From the NCBI RefSeq assembly GCF_003150835.1, contig NZ_CP029479.1:2145501-2209500 (forward strand): a stretch of 64,000 bases of DNA, written 5' to 3'. Below are positions 55,978 to 64,000 of the stretch, one piece after another. How positions within the stretch are numbered: the stretch's first letter is position 1; every line of letters starts with the position of its first letter. Origin of the DNA: Phenylobacterium parvum. Its GTDB lineage: Bacteria > Pseudomonadota > Alphaproteobacteria > Caulobacterales > Caulobacteraceae. The position numbers and the translations under genes are program-made. The notes beneath the pieces are model-generated. The model was not told the DNA's origin. It searched no databases and saw nothing but the letters and a program-made list of their open reading frames with translations.

Positions 55978-56838
55978 ATGAGCCGGCTGAAGCCTCTTCT
56001 CATCGCCCTTTTCCTGCTCGGGACCACGGGATGCGCGAGCTTGTGGAACCCCCGCGAAACCAGCTCCTGTCCCGCCGCCCCGCGCGAGACCCTGAACACC
56101 CCCGGCTGCGTCAAGGCCATGGCGGCCCTGGGTTACGAATACGGTGTGCTCGCGGCCCTGGCCTACGAACCGCAGGCCTCGCCCGACCTGGCGCCCCCTG
56201 CGGGCGTGGTCGAGGCCGAGTCCTGCACAGAGATCGCGTGCGATGGCGCCAAGGGCTACCAGTACCGGGTCTTTCACCGTGTCCGCGACGGGCAGGTCGC
56301 TGAGAAGATCATCGCCTTCCGGGGTACGGACGGAAGGGGGGACTGGTCCACCAACCTCTTCGGCAGGAAGGACCAGAACCGCGCTGCGCTCGCCACCTTC
56401 CTCAGGGTGCGCGGGGACGGAACGATTCCTGTTTCCGTGACAGGTGACTCCCTGGGCGGCGCCCTCGCGATCCAGGTGTCCATGTGTCACCCTGTGCATC
56501 TGAGGGTCGCCCTGGACGCTTCACCGCGGTTCTACAAGAGCCTGTGCCCGGGGGGCCGCGCGCTTCCGCCGCCTGCCGACGCCGATACGAAGCTTCTCCT
56601 CTTTTCGGAGACTGGCGAAATCCTGAGCCCGACACGATGGCTGGGCCGTAATCCCGACCAGTTGGCCACCCGGGTCGACTGTATCGTCGGCGAGAACACG
56701 ATCTCGCAGCACGACGTTCGCCGGCTGGCCGCCTGCATGATCCACCGCGCGGTGGAGGGCGGTTCAGAGGATGCCCGTCGATACAGGGACGCGAACCGCA
56801 GGGCCTTCGACCGCTACCTTCCCGATCCGCAGGGCTGA
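55978..56838 (+). CDS. Lipase-like alpha/beta-hydrolase lipoprotein
   Basis: The 286-residue protein has a lipoprotein signal with acceptor Cys19 (LFLLGTTGC), so it is probably membrane-anchored. The body resembles class 3 lipases: IIAFRGTDGRGDW (oxyanion region) and the nucleophile elbow VTGDSLGGALA with Ser158. The residue before Ser is Asp, not the usual His. Several Cys pairs suggest periplasmic disulphides. The start at 55978 has GGGAG upstream. Substrate unknown; no obvious partner genes. Confidence 0.8.
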   Translation: MSRLKPLLIALFLLGTTGCASLWNPRETSSCPAAPRETLNTPGCVKAMAALGYEYGVLAALAYEPQASPDLAPPAGVVEAESCTEIACDGAKGYQYRVFHRVRDGQVAEKIIAFRGTDGRGDWSTNLFGRKDQNRAALATFLRVRGDGTIPVSVTGDSLGGALAIQVSMCHPVHLRVALDASPRFYKSLCPGGRALPPPADADTKLLLFSETGEILSPTRWLGRNPDQLATRVDCIVGENTISQHDVRRLAACMIHRAVEGGSEDARRYRDANRRAFDRYLPDPQG

Positions 56839-56883
56839 CGGCACGTCTGGACGAGGCCTCCGCCTCCCGACTAGGTTCGGCGA

Positions 56884-57657
56884 ATGAGCGACAAGATCTC
56901 TTCCGACGACGCCTACGAGGCGGACCTCCAGCGCCTCCAGCTGGCCCTCGTCCGCTACCAGCAGCACGCGATCGCCGCCGGCGACAAGGTGCTGATCATC
57001 TTCGAGGGCCGCGACGCGGCGGGCAAGGACGGCTCGATCCAGAGGATCACCGAGCACCTGTCCACCCGGGCGACCCGGGTCATCGCCCCGCCCAAGCCCT
57101 CGGACCGCGAGAAGACCCAGTGGTTCTTCCAGCGCTATGTCCCCTGGCTTCCGGCGGCGGGCGAGACCGTCATCTTCAACCGCTCCTGGTACAACCGGGG
57201 CGGGGTGGAGCCGGTCATGGGCTTCTGCACCGAGGACGAACACGAGCACTTCCTGCGCGAGGTTCCCGCCTTCGAAGGCATGCTGGTCGACAGCGGCGTC
57301 CGCCTGGTCAAGCTCTGGCTGGACGTCAGCCGCAAGGAGCAGAAGAAGCGGCTCGAGGAGCGCCGGACCGATCCCCTCAAGGCCCTCAAGACCAGCCCCC
57401 TGGACGAGGCCGCCCAGTCCCGGTTCGACGCCTACTCCGACGCCCGGGACGGCATGCTGAGGCGGACCCATTCGGACAAGTCGCCCTGGACCTGTGTCCG
57501 CTCCGACCAGAAGAAGCCCGCCCGGCTGGACATCCTTCGCCACCTGGTCCGCGCCCTGGCGCCGGAAGAGATCGCCCGCGAGATCGAGGCGCCGGACCCC
57601 GCCATCCTCTTCCCGTTTGAGCTGGGCGCCCTGTCGGACGGCCGCCTGGCCCGGTGA
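56884..57657 (+). CDS. ppk2: Polyphosphate kinase 2 family
   Basis: PPK2 transfers phosphate between polyphosphate and nucleotides. The 257-residue single-domain protein has Walker A GRDAAGKDG (42-50), the lid region RVIAPPKPSDREKTQWFFQRY partly conserved, Walker B FNRSWYNRGGVEPVMG, and KLWLDVSRKEQKKR. Length suggests a class I PPK2, which usually phosphorylates NDP with polyphosphate. Its stop overlaps the start of the next gene (GTGA). Confidence 0.94.
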   Translation: MSDKISSDDAYEADLQRLQLALVRYQQHAIAAGDKVLIIFEGRDAAGKDGSIQRITEHLSTRATRVIAPPKPSDREKTQWFFQRYVPWLPAAGETVIFNRSWYNRGGVEPVMGFCTEDEHEHFLREVPAFEGMLVDSGVRLVKLWLDVSRKEQKKRLEERRTDPLKALKTSPLDEAAQSRFDAYSDARDGMLRRTHSDKSPWTCVRSDQKKPARLDILRHLVRALAPEEIAREIEAPDPAILFPFELGALSDGRLAR

Positions 57658-58871
57658 AGGCCGACCTATCCGCCCGGGACGCCCGCCGGCTGGCCCTGGC
57701 GGCGCAGGGCTTCAGCAAGGCGCCGCCGGCCGCACCGGGACGGGCCGACCTGCTCAGGATCGTGGGCCGGCTTGGCGTGGTGCAGATGGACTCCGTCAAC
57801 GTCCTGGCCAGGTCGCACTACCTGCCATTTCATTCCCGCCTCGGCGCCTATCCCCGCGAGGCCCTCGAGGACCTGGCCTGGGGCGGCCGACCCGGCCTCT
57901 TCGAGTACTGGATGCACGAGGCCTCCCTGGCCTCGCTGGAGATCCAGCCCCTTCTGAGGTGGCGCATGGAGGACGCCGAGGCCGGGGTCGGCGTCTGGCG
58001 GGGCGTGGCGGCCTTCCTGCGCAGCCACGGCGACTTCATCGACCGGGTCCTGGCGGAGATCCGCGACCGAGGGCCCCTGTCATCGGCTGAACTCGGCCTC
58101 GGGGCCCCGGGCGCCGGCGGCTGGTGGGGATGGAGCGAGGGCAAGCGGGCCCTGGAGTGCCTGTTCTGGACGGGCCGCCTGACCACCGCCGCCCGCCGGG
58201 GCGCCTTCGAGCGCGTCTATGGCCTGCCGGAACAGGTCCACCCGCCCGGCGTCCTGGCGGCGCCGACGCCGGACCGGGGCGAGGCCCAGAGGGCGCTCCT
58301 GCGGATTGCCGCCCGGGCCCAGGGCGTGGCGACCGAAGCGGACCTGCGGGACTATTTCCGGATGCCGGCGGCCGACGCCCGGCTGCGGGTGGCGGAACTG
58401 GTGGAGGCCGGCGACCTGACCCCCGTGCGCGTCGAGGGCTGGCGGGGCCAAGCCTACCTGTCGCCCGAAGCCGCGGCTCCCCGCAAGGTAAGGGCGGAAG
58501 CCCTGCTCAGTCCCTTCGACAACCTCATCTGGTTTCGGGACCGGGCCGAACGGCTCTTCGACGTGCGGATCCGGCTGGAAATCTACACTCCCGCCCCGCG
58601 CCGGGTGCACGGGTACTACGTCCTGCCCTTCCTCGAGGGCGAGGCGATCACCGCACGGGTCGACCTCAAGGCGGACAGGAAGGGCGGGCGGCTCCTCGTG
58701 CAGGCGGCCCATGCCGAGCCGGCGGCCGGCCCCGGAACCCCGGAAGCCCTGGCGCGGAACCTGCGGCGCATGGCCGGCTGGCTTGGGTTGGGCTCGGTGG
58801 CCGTCGCGCCGAGGGGCGACTTTGCTCCGCGCCTCGCGGCCGAGTTCGACCGCGACGACGCCGCCGCCTAG
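57654..58871 (+). CDS. YcaQ-like winged-helix DNA glycosylase (AlkZ/HTH_42 family)
   Basis: The 405-residue protein matches HTH_42 proteins such as E. coli YcaQ (AlkX), which unhooks DNA interstrand crosslinks. The catalytic Q-x-D is seen in VVQMDSVNVLARSHY, followed by EYWMHEASLASLE and a C-terminal part with LLSPFDNLIWFRDRAERLF, all typical. The GTG start at 57654 overlaps the PPK2 stop by four bases, linking the two genes although no functional link is obvious. Confidence 0.9.
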   Translation: MKADLSARDARRLALAAQGFSKAPPAAPGRADLLRIVGRLGVVQMDSVNVLARSHYLPFHSRLGAYPREALEDLAWGGRPGLFEYWMHEASLASLEIQPLLRWRMEDAEAGVGVWRGVAAFLRSHGDFIDRVLAEIRDRGPLSSAELGLGAPGAGGWWGWSEGKRALECLFWTGRLTTAARRGAFERVYGLPEQVHPPGVLAAPTPDRGEAQRALLRIAARAQGVATEADLRDYFRMPAADARLRVAELVEAGDLTPVRVEGWRGQAYLSPEAAAPRKVRAEALLSPFDNLIWFRDRAERLFDVRIRLEIYTPAPRRVHGYYVLPFLEGEAITARVDLKADRKGGRLLVQAAHAEPAAGPGTPEALARNLRRMAGWLGLGSVAVAPRGDFAPRLAAEFDRDDAAA

Positions 58872-58940
58872 TCCGCGGCCTCAGCGACGCCTTCCCAGAC
58901 CCATTCCGGCCCGTGGGCGAGGAATGACCGGGTCCGGAGC

Positions 58941-59750
58941 CTAGCCCTTCGCCTTCGGGACCATCACCAGCCAGGGGGTCGGCGCGGCGCGGAACTCCCA
59001 GACGGCGAGCAGCTGGTCCAGGTGGCTGCGGTTGCGCAGGAGCTCAGGCAGGGCCGCGGTCTTGGGGCCCGGATTCACCACGGTGATGCAGTGGGAGGCC
59101 GCGAAACGGGCGCGGACCCGGTCCATCACCCCCGGGCGATAGACATCGTGAGTCTCGACGATCAGCCGCATTCCGGCCAGGGCCGGGGCGAGGTCCGGCC
59201 GGAGCAGGTCGTCCTCAGCGCCCTCGATGTCGACGATGACCAGGCACCGCTGACCGGCGAACTGCTGGAAATCCTCCGGATGGAAGAGGCCCCCGATGCG
59301 GATGCGGGCCTCCACCCCGTTCAGCCCGGCCATCCGCCGGCAGGCCGCCTGAGCGGTCTCCGAGGTGTCATGGGCATGGACCACCGCACCGGGCGCCAGC
59401 CGAGCCAGGCCCGCGGCGTAGTAGCCTTCGGCGCAGCCGATATCGAGGATGACCTCGGGGTCCGCCGCCAGGGCCTCGGCCAGGTGGGGATGAAGCTCGT
59501 CCTCGTAGGTCCCGATCAGGCGGGGGGCCAGGGCGCCCTCGGTGGCGTCTTCCACATAGGCCATGCCCGCGAAGGGGCCGCCCAGGACCCTGCCGCCGTT
59601 CTGCTCCCTCAGCGCCCGGGCGATCATGCGCGAGCGCCAGATAGCCAGGACCCGCAGGCCAAGCGCCGCCCCCTCCGGCGTGGACAGGCCGCCCGGCGCA
59701 TCCAGCCGGGCGCGGAACCACTCCCGGACGGTCTCAAGGTAACTGGCCAT
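58941..59750 (-). CDS. SAM-dependent methyltransferase (FkbM-like)
   Basis: The 269-residue protein has motif I VILDIGCAEGYYAAGLARL, an acidic pair after the second strand (VVHAHDTSE), and VIVDIEGAEDDLL, the IEGxE signature of the FkbM/Methyltransf_21 group. These methylate sugars, glycans or secondary metabolites. It lies downstream of the ABC transporter gene in the same direction (59-base gap), so it may modify a transported product, an inference. Confidence 0.82.
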   Translation of the reverse strand: MASYLETVREWFRARLDAPGGLSTPEGAALGLRVLAIWRSRMIARALREQNGGRVLGGPFAGMAYVEDATEGALAPRLIGTYEDELHPHLAEALAADPEVILDIGCAEGYYAAGLARLAPGAVVHAHDTSETAQAACRRMAGLNGVEARIRIGGLFHPEDFQQFAGQRCLVIVDIEGAEDDLLRPDLAPALAGMRLIVETHDVYRPGVMDRVRARFAASHCITVVNPGPKTAALPELLRNRSHLDQLLAVWEFRAAPTPWLVMVPKAKG

Positions 59751-59809
59751 CAGGACTCCGGCGCTGCGCCCGCACTGTGCCTGCCGGGCGGGGCGGGCTC
59801 AAGCGGTCC

Positions 59810-61600
59810 TCAGGCGGCGCCCAGTGTCACGGCGTGGAGGCGGGCGTAGGCGCCGCCGCGCCGGACCAGCTCGTCATGGCCACCCTCCTCCAGGATGCGG
59901 CCGTCCTCGAAGACGAGGATGCGGTCGGCATTGCGGACGGTGGAGAGCCGGTGAGCGATGATGACCGTGGTCCGCCCCTCCATCAGGGCCTCCATGGCGG
60001 CCTGGACCTCGCGCTCGGTCTCCACGTCGAGAGAGGAGGTCGCCTCGTCGAGGACCAGGATCGGCGCATCCGCCAGGAAGGCCCGGGCGATGGCCACCCG
60101 CTGGCGCTCGCCCCCGGACAGCTTGACCCCCCGCTCGCCCACCAGTGTGGCGTAGCCGCCGGGCAGGCGGGCGATGAAGTCATGGGCGCGGGCCCGGCGC
60201 GCAGCCATTTCAATCGCCTCCGGGGTGGCGTCAGGCCGGCCGTAGGCGATGTTCTCGGCGATGCTCCGGTGGAACAGGGCCGGGTCCTGGGGCACCACGG
60301 CGATGGCCCGCCGCAGGCTCGCCTGGGTCACCGCAGCCACGTCCTGGCCGTCGACCCGGATCGCGCCGGAATCCACGTCATAGAGCCGCTGGATCAGCTT
60401 GACGAAGGTCGACTTGCCAGAGCCGGTAGGGCCCACCAGGGCCACGCGCTCGCCAGGCCGGATCTGCAGGGTGAAGTCGTTGAACAGGCGACGCCCCGAC
60501 TTGGCGTAGCCAAAGCCCGCCCGGTCGAAGACGATCTCGCCCGGGCCCGGCGCGAAGGGCCGGGCGTCCGGCCGGTCCGGCACCTGCGGCCCGGTGCGCA
60601 TGTAGCGGGCCAGGTCCTCGGCGTCGTCCAGGCCCTTCTGCAGCATGCGGATGTTGTCGCCCAGGTTCCGCAGGTAGCCGCTCATCAGCATGAAGGCCGT
60701 CACCCCGAAGACCACGTCTCCTGGGGTGGCGCGACCCTGGGTCCAGAGGTGGATGAGCAGGCCCGTCAGGCCGGCCTGGAGGAAGGCCAGCAGGAGGTTC
60801 TGCACCAGCCAGATATCGGTGAAGCTGTACCAGGTGCGGATCACGGCGTCGCGCCAGAGGGAAGTCACGCCGGCGATCCGGGCCTCCTCCCGCGCCTCGG
60901 CGCCGAAGCTGCGCACCGCGGCGTTACCCGAGATGGAGTCGGCCAGGGCGCCGCCGATCCGGGTGTCCAGCGCCACCGAGCGCTGGTTGAGGGGCCGGGC
61001 GAAACGCGAGATCAGGAACAGGTTGGTGGCGATGAACAGGCCGACGGCGAACAGCGAGAACAGGCCGACCATGGGCCAGCGCAGGATCATCATCACCGAC
61101 AGGCCGACCAGCACCAGCAGGGCTGGGCCAATCCACATGACCACGGCGTCGGAGACCTGGTCGTAGGCCCACATGGCCCGGCTCAGCTTGCGCACGGTGG
61201 CGCCCGCGAAGGCGTCGGCGTGCCAGTCGGCGGAGTAGGCCTGGACCCGCGCAAACCCGGCGTCGGTCATCTCCTTCATGTTGAAGGCCGCCAGTTGGCA
61301 CCAGGGCTTGTCGCGGATGTTGCGGACGATGGCCAGGGCCACGCCCAGCCCGATGAAGATCGCCCACCAGCGCCAGGCGTCAGGCGCCAGGACGGGCCCC
61401 TGGGTCAGGGTGTCCACCATCCGTCCCGCCGCCCAGGGCATGGCCATGTCTAGGCCGATGGAGACCAGGCAGAAGGTCACGACCCAGGACAGTCGCCAGG
61501 GACGCCGGAGCCAGAAGCTGGCGATGAAGCCCAGCACCTGGAGGTTGCTCAGGGCGCGCTCGCGGGGCCCCTCGTCCTCATCTTCGTAATGTTCGGTCAT
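59810..61600 (-). CDS. ABC exporter half-transporter (fused permease and ATPase)
   Basis: The 596-residue protein has six N-terminal membrane helices (type IV exporter fold) and a C-terminal ATPase with Walker A GPTGSGKST, signature LSGGERQRVAIARA, Walker B ILVLDEATSSLD and a His switch (IAHRLSTV). It exports lipids, drugs or peptides as a dimer. A very acidic N-terminus (EHYEDEDEGPRE) precedes the first helix. Substrate cannot be told. It diverges from ubiA over 265 bases. Confidence 0.93.
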   Translation of the reverse strand: MTEHYEDEDEGPRERALSNLQVLGFIASFWLRRPWRLSWVVTFCLVSIGLDMAMPWAAGRMVDTLTQGPVLAPDAWRWWAIFIGLGVALAIVRNIRDKPWCQLAAFNMKEMTDAGFARVQAYSADWHADAFAGATVRKLSRAMWAYDQVSDAVVMWIGPALLVLVGLSVMMILRWPMVGLFSLFAVGLFIATNLFLISRFARPLNQRSVALDTRIGGALADSISGNAAVRSFGAEAREEARIAGVTSLWRDAVIRTWYSFTDIWLVQNLLLAFLQAGLTGLLIHLWTQGRATPGDVVFGVTAFMLMSGYLRNLGDNIRMLQKGLDDAEDLARYMRTGPQVPDRPDARPFAPGPGEIVFDRAGFGYAKSGRRLFNDFTLQIRPGERVALVGPTGSGKSTFVKLIQRLYDVDSGAIRVDGQDVAAVTQASLRRAIAVVPQDPALFHRSIAENIAYGRPDATPEAIEMAARRARAHDFIARLPGGYATLVGERGVKLSGGERQRVAIARAFLADAPILVLDEATSSLDVETEREVQAAMEALMEGRTTVIIAHRLSTVRNADRILVFEDGRILEEGGHDELVRRGGAYARLHAVTLGAA

Positions 61601-61865
61601 GTCTGCAGCAGGGTTGGCCCAGCCGCGTTCAGGGGCGGGGCGAAGTCAGGAAGGTATCCGGTGAAGGTCGGTCTGGACGGGGCGTCAGCCCCGAAGTCGA
61701 TCCGCCTTGCGAAGGGCGCCGCCGAAAAACTCCATCATTCCGGCCCCCCTTTCCTGTCGCTGAGAGCAGGTTGGTGATGCCCCTGCGGAAACCCGGGGTC
61801 AACCCGGGCACAGGCGGTCCTTTTCGACTGATGCGGCCCGGTCACAGTCTGGTAGAAGCGCGGGC
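61601..61865. promoter_or_regulatory. Divergent region between ABC exporter and ubiA
   Basis: A 265-base gap. It contains a GGGGC/GCCCC repeat around 61680-61695 and a CCCGGG/CCCGGG repeat near 61794-61810. Short open frames occur on both strands but none has a convincing start or composition. I see no RNA gene or named operator here. Confidence 0.3.
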
Positions 61866-62822
61866 ATGCCTGAGACGCCGCAGTCCGAAATCCTTCCCGA
61901 CGCCCGTCCCGACAACTGGGTCGACCGGTTCGCCCCGGAGGGACTGAGACCCTGGCTGAAGCTGGGTCGTTTCGACCGTCCGGTGGGGATCTGGCTGCTC
62001 ATGCTGCCGGGCTGGCAGGGCGCCGCCCTCGCAGCCTCGATGTCCGGTCGTTGGCCCGATCTCGTCCTCATGGCCAAGATCTTCCTGGGGGCCGCCCTCA
62101 TGCGCGCCGCCGGATGCGCGTACAATGACATCCTCGACCGGGACCTGGACGCCAAGGTCGCCCGCACCGCCGGCCGGCCTGTCGCATCGGGCCGGATCTC
62201 CGTCCGACAGGCCTGGGCCTTCCTCGTCGCCTGCAGCCTGGGCGGGGCGGCCATCCTCTTCACCCTGCCGCCCCTGGCCATCGCCCTGGGGATCGCCTCC
62301 CTCGTCCTGGTGGCGGCCTACCCCTTCATGAAGCGGATCACCTGGTGGCCGCAGGCCTGGCTGGGACTCACCTTCAACTGGGGCGCCCTGCTGGGATTTG
62401 CAGCGGCGACGGGCGAGCTCGGGATTACCGCCATCCTGCTCTACCTCGGCGGGGTCTTCTGGACCCTGGGCTATGACACCCTCTACGCGGTGCAGGACAT
62501 GGAGGACGACGCCCTGGCTGGCATCAAGTCCTCGGCCCGCCGCCTCGGCCCCTCCGCCCCGAGGGCGGTGCTGGGCTTCTACGCCCTGGCCTTCCTGTTC
62601 GCCCTGTCCTGCGCCTTCGCGGCCCGGCTTGGGCCCCTCTTCCTGCCTCTCGCCGCCGGCTATGGCCTGCACCTGTCGCGCCAGGCCGCACGGCTGGACA
62701 TGGACGACCCCAGGGGCGCACTCGCCCTGTTCCGCTCCAACGCCCTGGCCGGCCTGATCCTCTTCGCCGCCATCGTTGCAGGGCGCTTTGGACAGGGGCT
62801 CTGGGGCGGCGGGGGCTTGTAG
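61866..62822 (+). CDS. ubiA: 4-hydroxybenzoate polyprenyltransferase
   Basis: UbiA prenylates 4-hydroxybenzoate in ubiquinone synthesis at the inner membrane. The 318-residue protein, with about eight helices, has the first Asp-rich motif NDILDRDLDAKVARTAGRP, the second DTLYAVQDMEDD, and the N-terminal RFDRPVGIWLLMLPGWQG typical of UbiA rather than heme o synthase. It is monocistronic as far as can be seen, and 49 bases before the P450 gene in the same direction. Confidence 0.95.
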   Translation: MPETPQSEILPDARPDNWVDRFAPEGLRPWLKLGRFDRPVGIWLLMLPGWQGAALAASMSGRWPDLVLMAKIFLGAALMRAAGCAYNDILDRDLDAKVARTAGRPVASGRISVRQAWAFLVACSLGGAAILFTLPPLAIALGIASLVLVAAYPFMKRITWWPQAWLGLTFNWGALLGFAAATGELGITAILLYLGGVFWTLGYDTLYAVQDMEDDALAGIKSSARRLGPSAPRAVLGFYALAFLFALSCAFAARLGPLFLPLAAGYGLHLSRQAARLDMDDPRGALALFRSNALAGLILFAAIVAGRFGQGLWGGGGL

Positions 62823-62871
62823 AGCGGCCGGCCGCACCCGATAGTCTGTAGCATCCGCCAGGGAGGATGAC

Positions 62872-64000
62872 ATGGCCGACGACGCCCTTCCGACGATCCT
62901 GCAGCTGACGCCGCTCGACGAGGACTACCGCCGCGACCCGGCGACGGTCCTGGCGAAGCTGCGCAGCGCCTGCCCCGTCCACCATGACGCCTTCAGCGGG
63001 GCCACCTTCGTATCCCGCTATTCCGACGTCCGGGGGGTGGCGACTGACCTGACCCTCTGGCGGGACCCATTGCTCGCCGACCCGGAGAGCCGGCGCCTGC
63101 AGCGCTTCGATCCGCCGGACCCCAGCCTGCCGCGCAGCGAGACTTCGTCCATCCTGACTCTCGACGACCCGGACCACGCCCGGATCCGCGGCCCCCTGTC
63201 CCGCGCCCTCTACGCCCGGGTCGCCCGTTTCCGGCCCGAGGTCGAGCGGATCGTCGACGAGGCCCTCGACCGGATCGGGACCCAGGCCGAGGTCGACCTG
63301 ATGGACCTGTTCTGCGTGCCGATCCCCATCGACGTGATCGCGTCGATCCTGGGCGTGCCGCACGACCAGCTGGAAGCCTTCCGGGACTGGTCCGAGGGCC
63401 TGATCCAGGGACTGAACCCGTTCCGGAACGCCGAGCAGACCGCCCACATGGAGCGGTCCAGCCTGGCCCTGACCGCCTACTTCACCGAGGCCCTCGCCGA
63501 CCGGCGCGCCCATCCCCGCGACGACCTGATCTCGGACATGGTCCGCCTGCAGGGCGAGGGCGCGCCCCTCAGCGACACCGAGCTGCGCATTAACCTCACG
63601 GCCCTTCTCGTGGGCGGCAACCTCACCACCACAGACCTGATCGGCAACGGCGCCCGGCTCCTGATGCTGAACCCGTCCGAGAAGGCCAAGCTGATGGCCG
63701 ACCCGGGCCTGGCCTCCGCCCTGGTCGAGGAGGTGCTCCGCTTTGACCCGCCCGTCGACGCGACCTCCAGGATCGCCTCCCGGGACCTGGAGATCAGCGG
63801 CTGCCCGATCGCCAAGACACGCAGCGTCAACCTGCTGCTGAGAGGCGCCAACCGCGATCCCGAGGCCTTCGAGAACCCCGATGTCTTCGACATCACCCGC
63901 AAGAAGGTCCCGCACATGTCGTTTGGCGGCGGCGCCCACATCTGCATTGGCGCGCCCCTGGCCCGGCTGGAGGCCCAGGTCGCCCTGCCGCGCCTGTTCG
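62872..64000 (+). CDS. Cytochrome P450 (3' end missing)
   Basis: The frame runs from ATG 62872, with GGAGG six bases upstream, out of the window; 376 residues are visible. P450 landmarks: K-helix Glu287-x2-Arg290 (EEVLR), and the heme loop SFGGGAHICIGAPLARLE with Cys358. The I-helix reads GGNLTT (248-253), so the acidic residue normally before the conserved Thr is Leu251. It is a bacterial class I soluble P450 that needs a ferredoxin and reductase, not seen here. Substrate unknown. Only the last few dozen residues should be missing. Confidence 0.92.
   Translation, partial: MADDALPTILQLTPLDEDYRRDPATVLAKLRSACPVHHDAFSGATFVSRYSDVRGVATDLTLWRDPLLADPESRRLQRFDPPDPSLPRSETSSILTLDDPDHARIRGPLSRALYARVARFRPEVERIVDEALDRIGTQAEVDLMDLFCVPIPIDVIASILGVPHDQLEAFRDWSEGLIQGLNPFRNAEQTAHMERSSLALTAYFTEALADRRAHPRDDLISDMVRLQGEGAPLSDTELRINLTALLVGGNLTTTDLIGNGARLLMLNPSEKAKLMADPGLASALVEEVLRFDPPVDATSRIASRDLEISGCPIAKTRSVNLLLRGANRDPEAFENPDVFDITRKKVPHMSFGGGAHICIGAPLARLEAQVALPRLF

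Noticed and set aside
61760..61766. CTGAGAG, reminiscent of the thi-box of a TPP riboswitch.
   Set aside because: The second conserved element and the rest of the fold are absent, and the nearby genes are unrelated to thiamine.
61629..61811. Short minus-strand frame (60 codons) in the ABC exporter/ubiA gap.
   Set aside because: No ribosome-binding site, arginine/proline-rich composition typical of random high-GC frames, no recognisable features.

Overview
The window is high-GC alphaproteobacterial chromosome, most likely from a member of the Caulobacteraceae (Caulobacter/Phenylobacterium/Brevundimonas group). The evidence is two large TonB-dependent receptors, a cox cluster ordered ctaC-ctaD-ctaB-small membrane protein-ctaG-ctaE-DUF983-SURF1-thrC, and a PAS/GEDEF/EAL protein that looks like the Caulobacter cell-cycle phosphodiesterase PdeA. 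The genus is an inference. I see no rRNA, CRISPR array, insertion sequence or prophage. Coding density is very high, many neighbours overlap by 1-4 bases (TGATG, ATGA, GTGA junctions), and no gene-free stretch exceeds 300 bases.

Region 1 (1-8 kb) holds the 3' part of a serine hydrolase, a MATE exporter, a dTDP-glucose 4,6-dehydratase, a tandem pair of paralogous membrane proteins, and a coupled glycosyltransferase/asparagine-synthase pair that may belong to surface glycan synthesis. A tRNA-Met(CAT) follows at 8.0 kb.

Region 2 (8-18 kb) contains a C-type-lectin/RTX protein overlapped by a GNAT acetyltransferase gene, a methyltransferase, a pseudo-histidine-kinase fused to a receiver domain, and two TonB-dependent receptors with inverted repeats in their upstream regions.

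Region 3 (18-30 kb) is mostly housekeeping. It has queC-queE-queD (7-deazaguanine/queuosine precursor), an exported Fe/Mn superoxide dismutase, aroC with a dienelactone hydrolase, pdxH overlapping an APH-AAA fusion kinase and a thioredoxin-like protein, an LhgO-like FAD oxidoreductase divergent from an Lrp regulator, uvrC-pgsA, and a winged-helix regulator coupled to a membrane protein.

Region 4 (30-40 kb) contains a FATP-type acyl-CoA synthetase, a parvulin-type PPIase and a secreted DUF3604 protein on one strand, and a HupE/UreJ-type protein diverging from them. An amidohydrolase, a peroxiredoxin, YqgE and the PdeA-like phosphodiesterase follow. The DUF3604/PPIase/HupE neighbourhood is my best candidate for an undescribed system: a secreted putative metallo-hydrolase, a folding factor, and a possible metal transporter.

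Region 5 (40-55 kb) is the aa3-type cytochrome c oxidase locus with its assembly factors, thrC, an M16 protease, a RimJ-like acetyltransferase, divergent tldD, a POT peptide transporter, gshA and rsmE.

Region 6 (55-64 kb) has a lipase-like lipoprotein, PPK2 coupled to a YcaQ-like glycosylase, a methyltransferase, an ABC exporter, ubiA, and a cytochrome P450 truncated by the window end.
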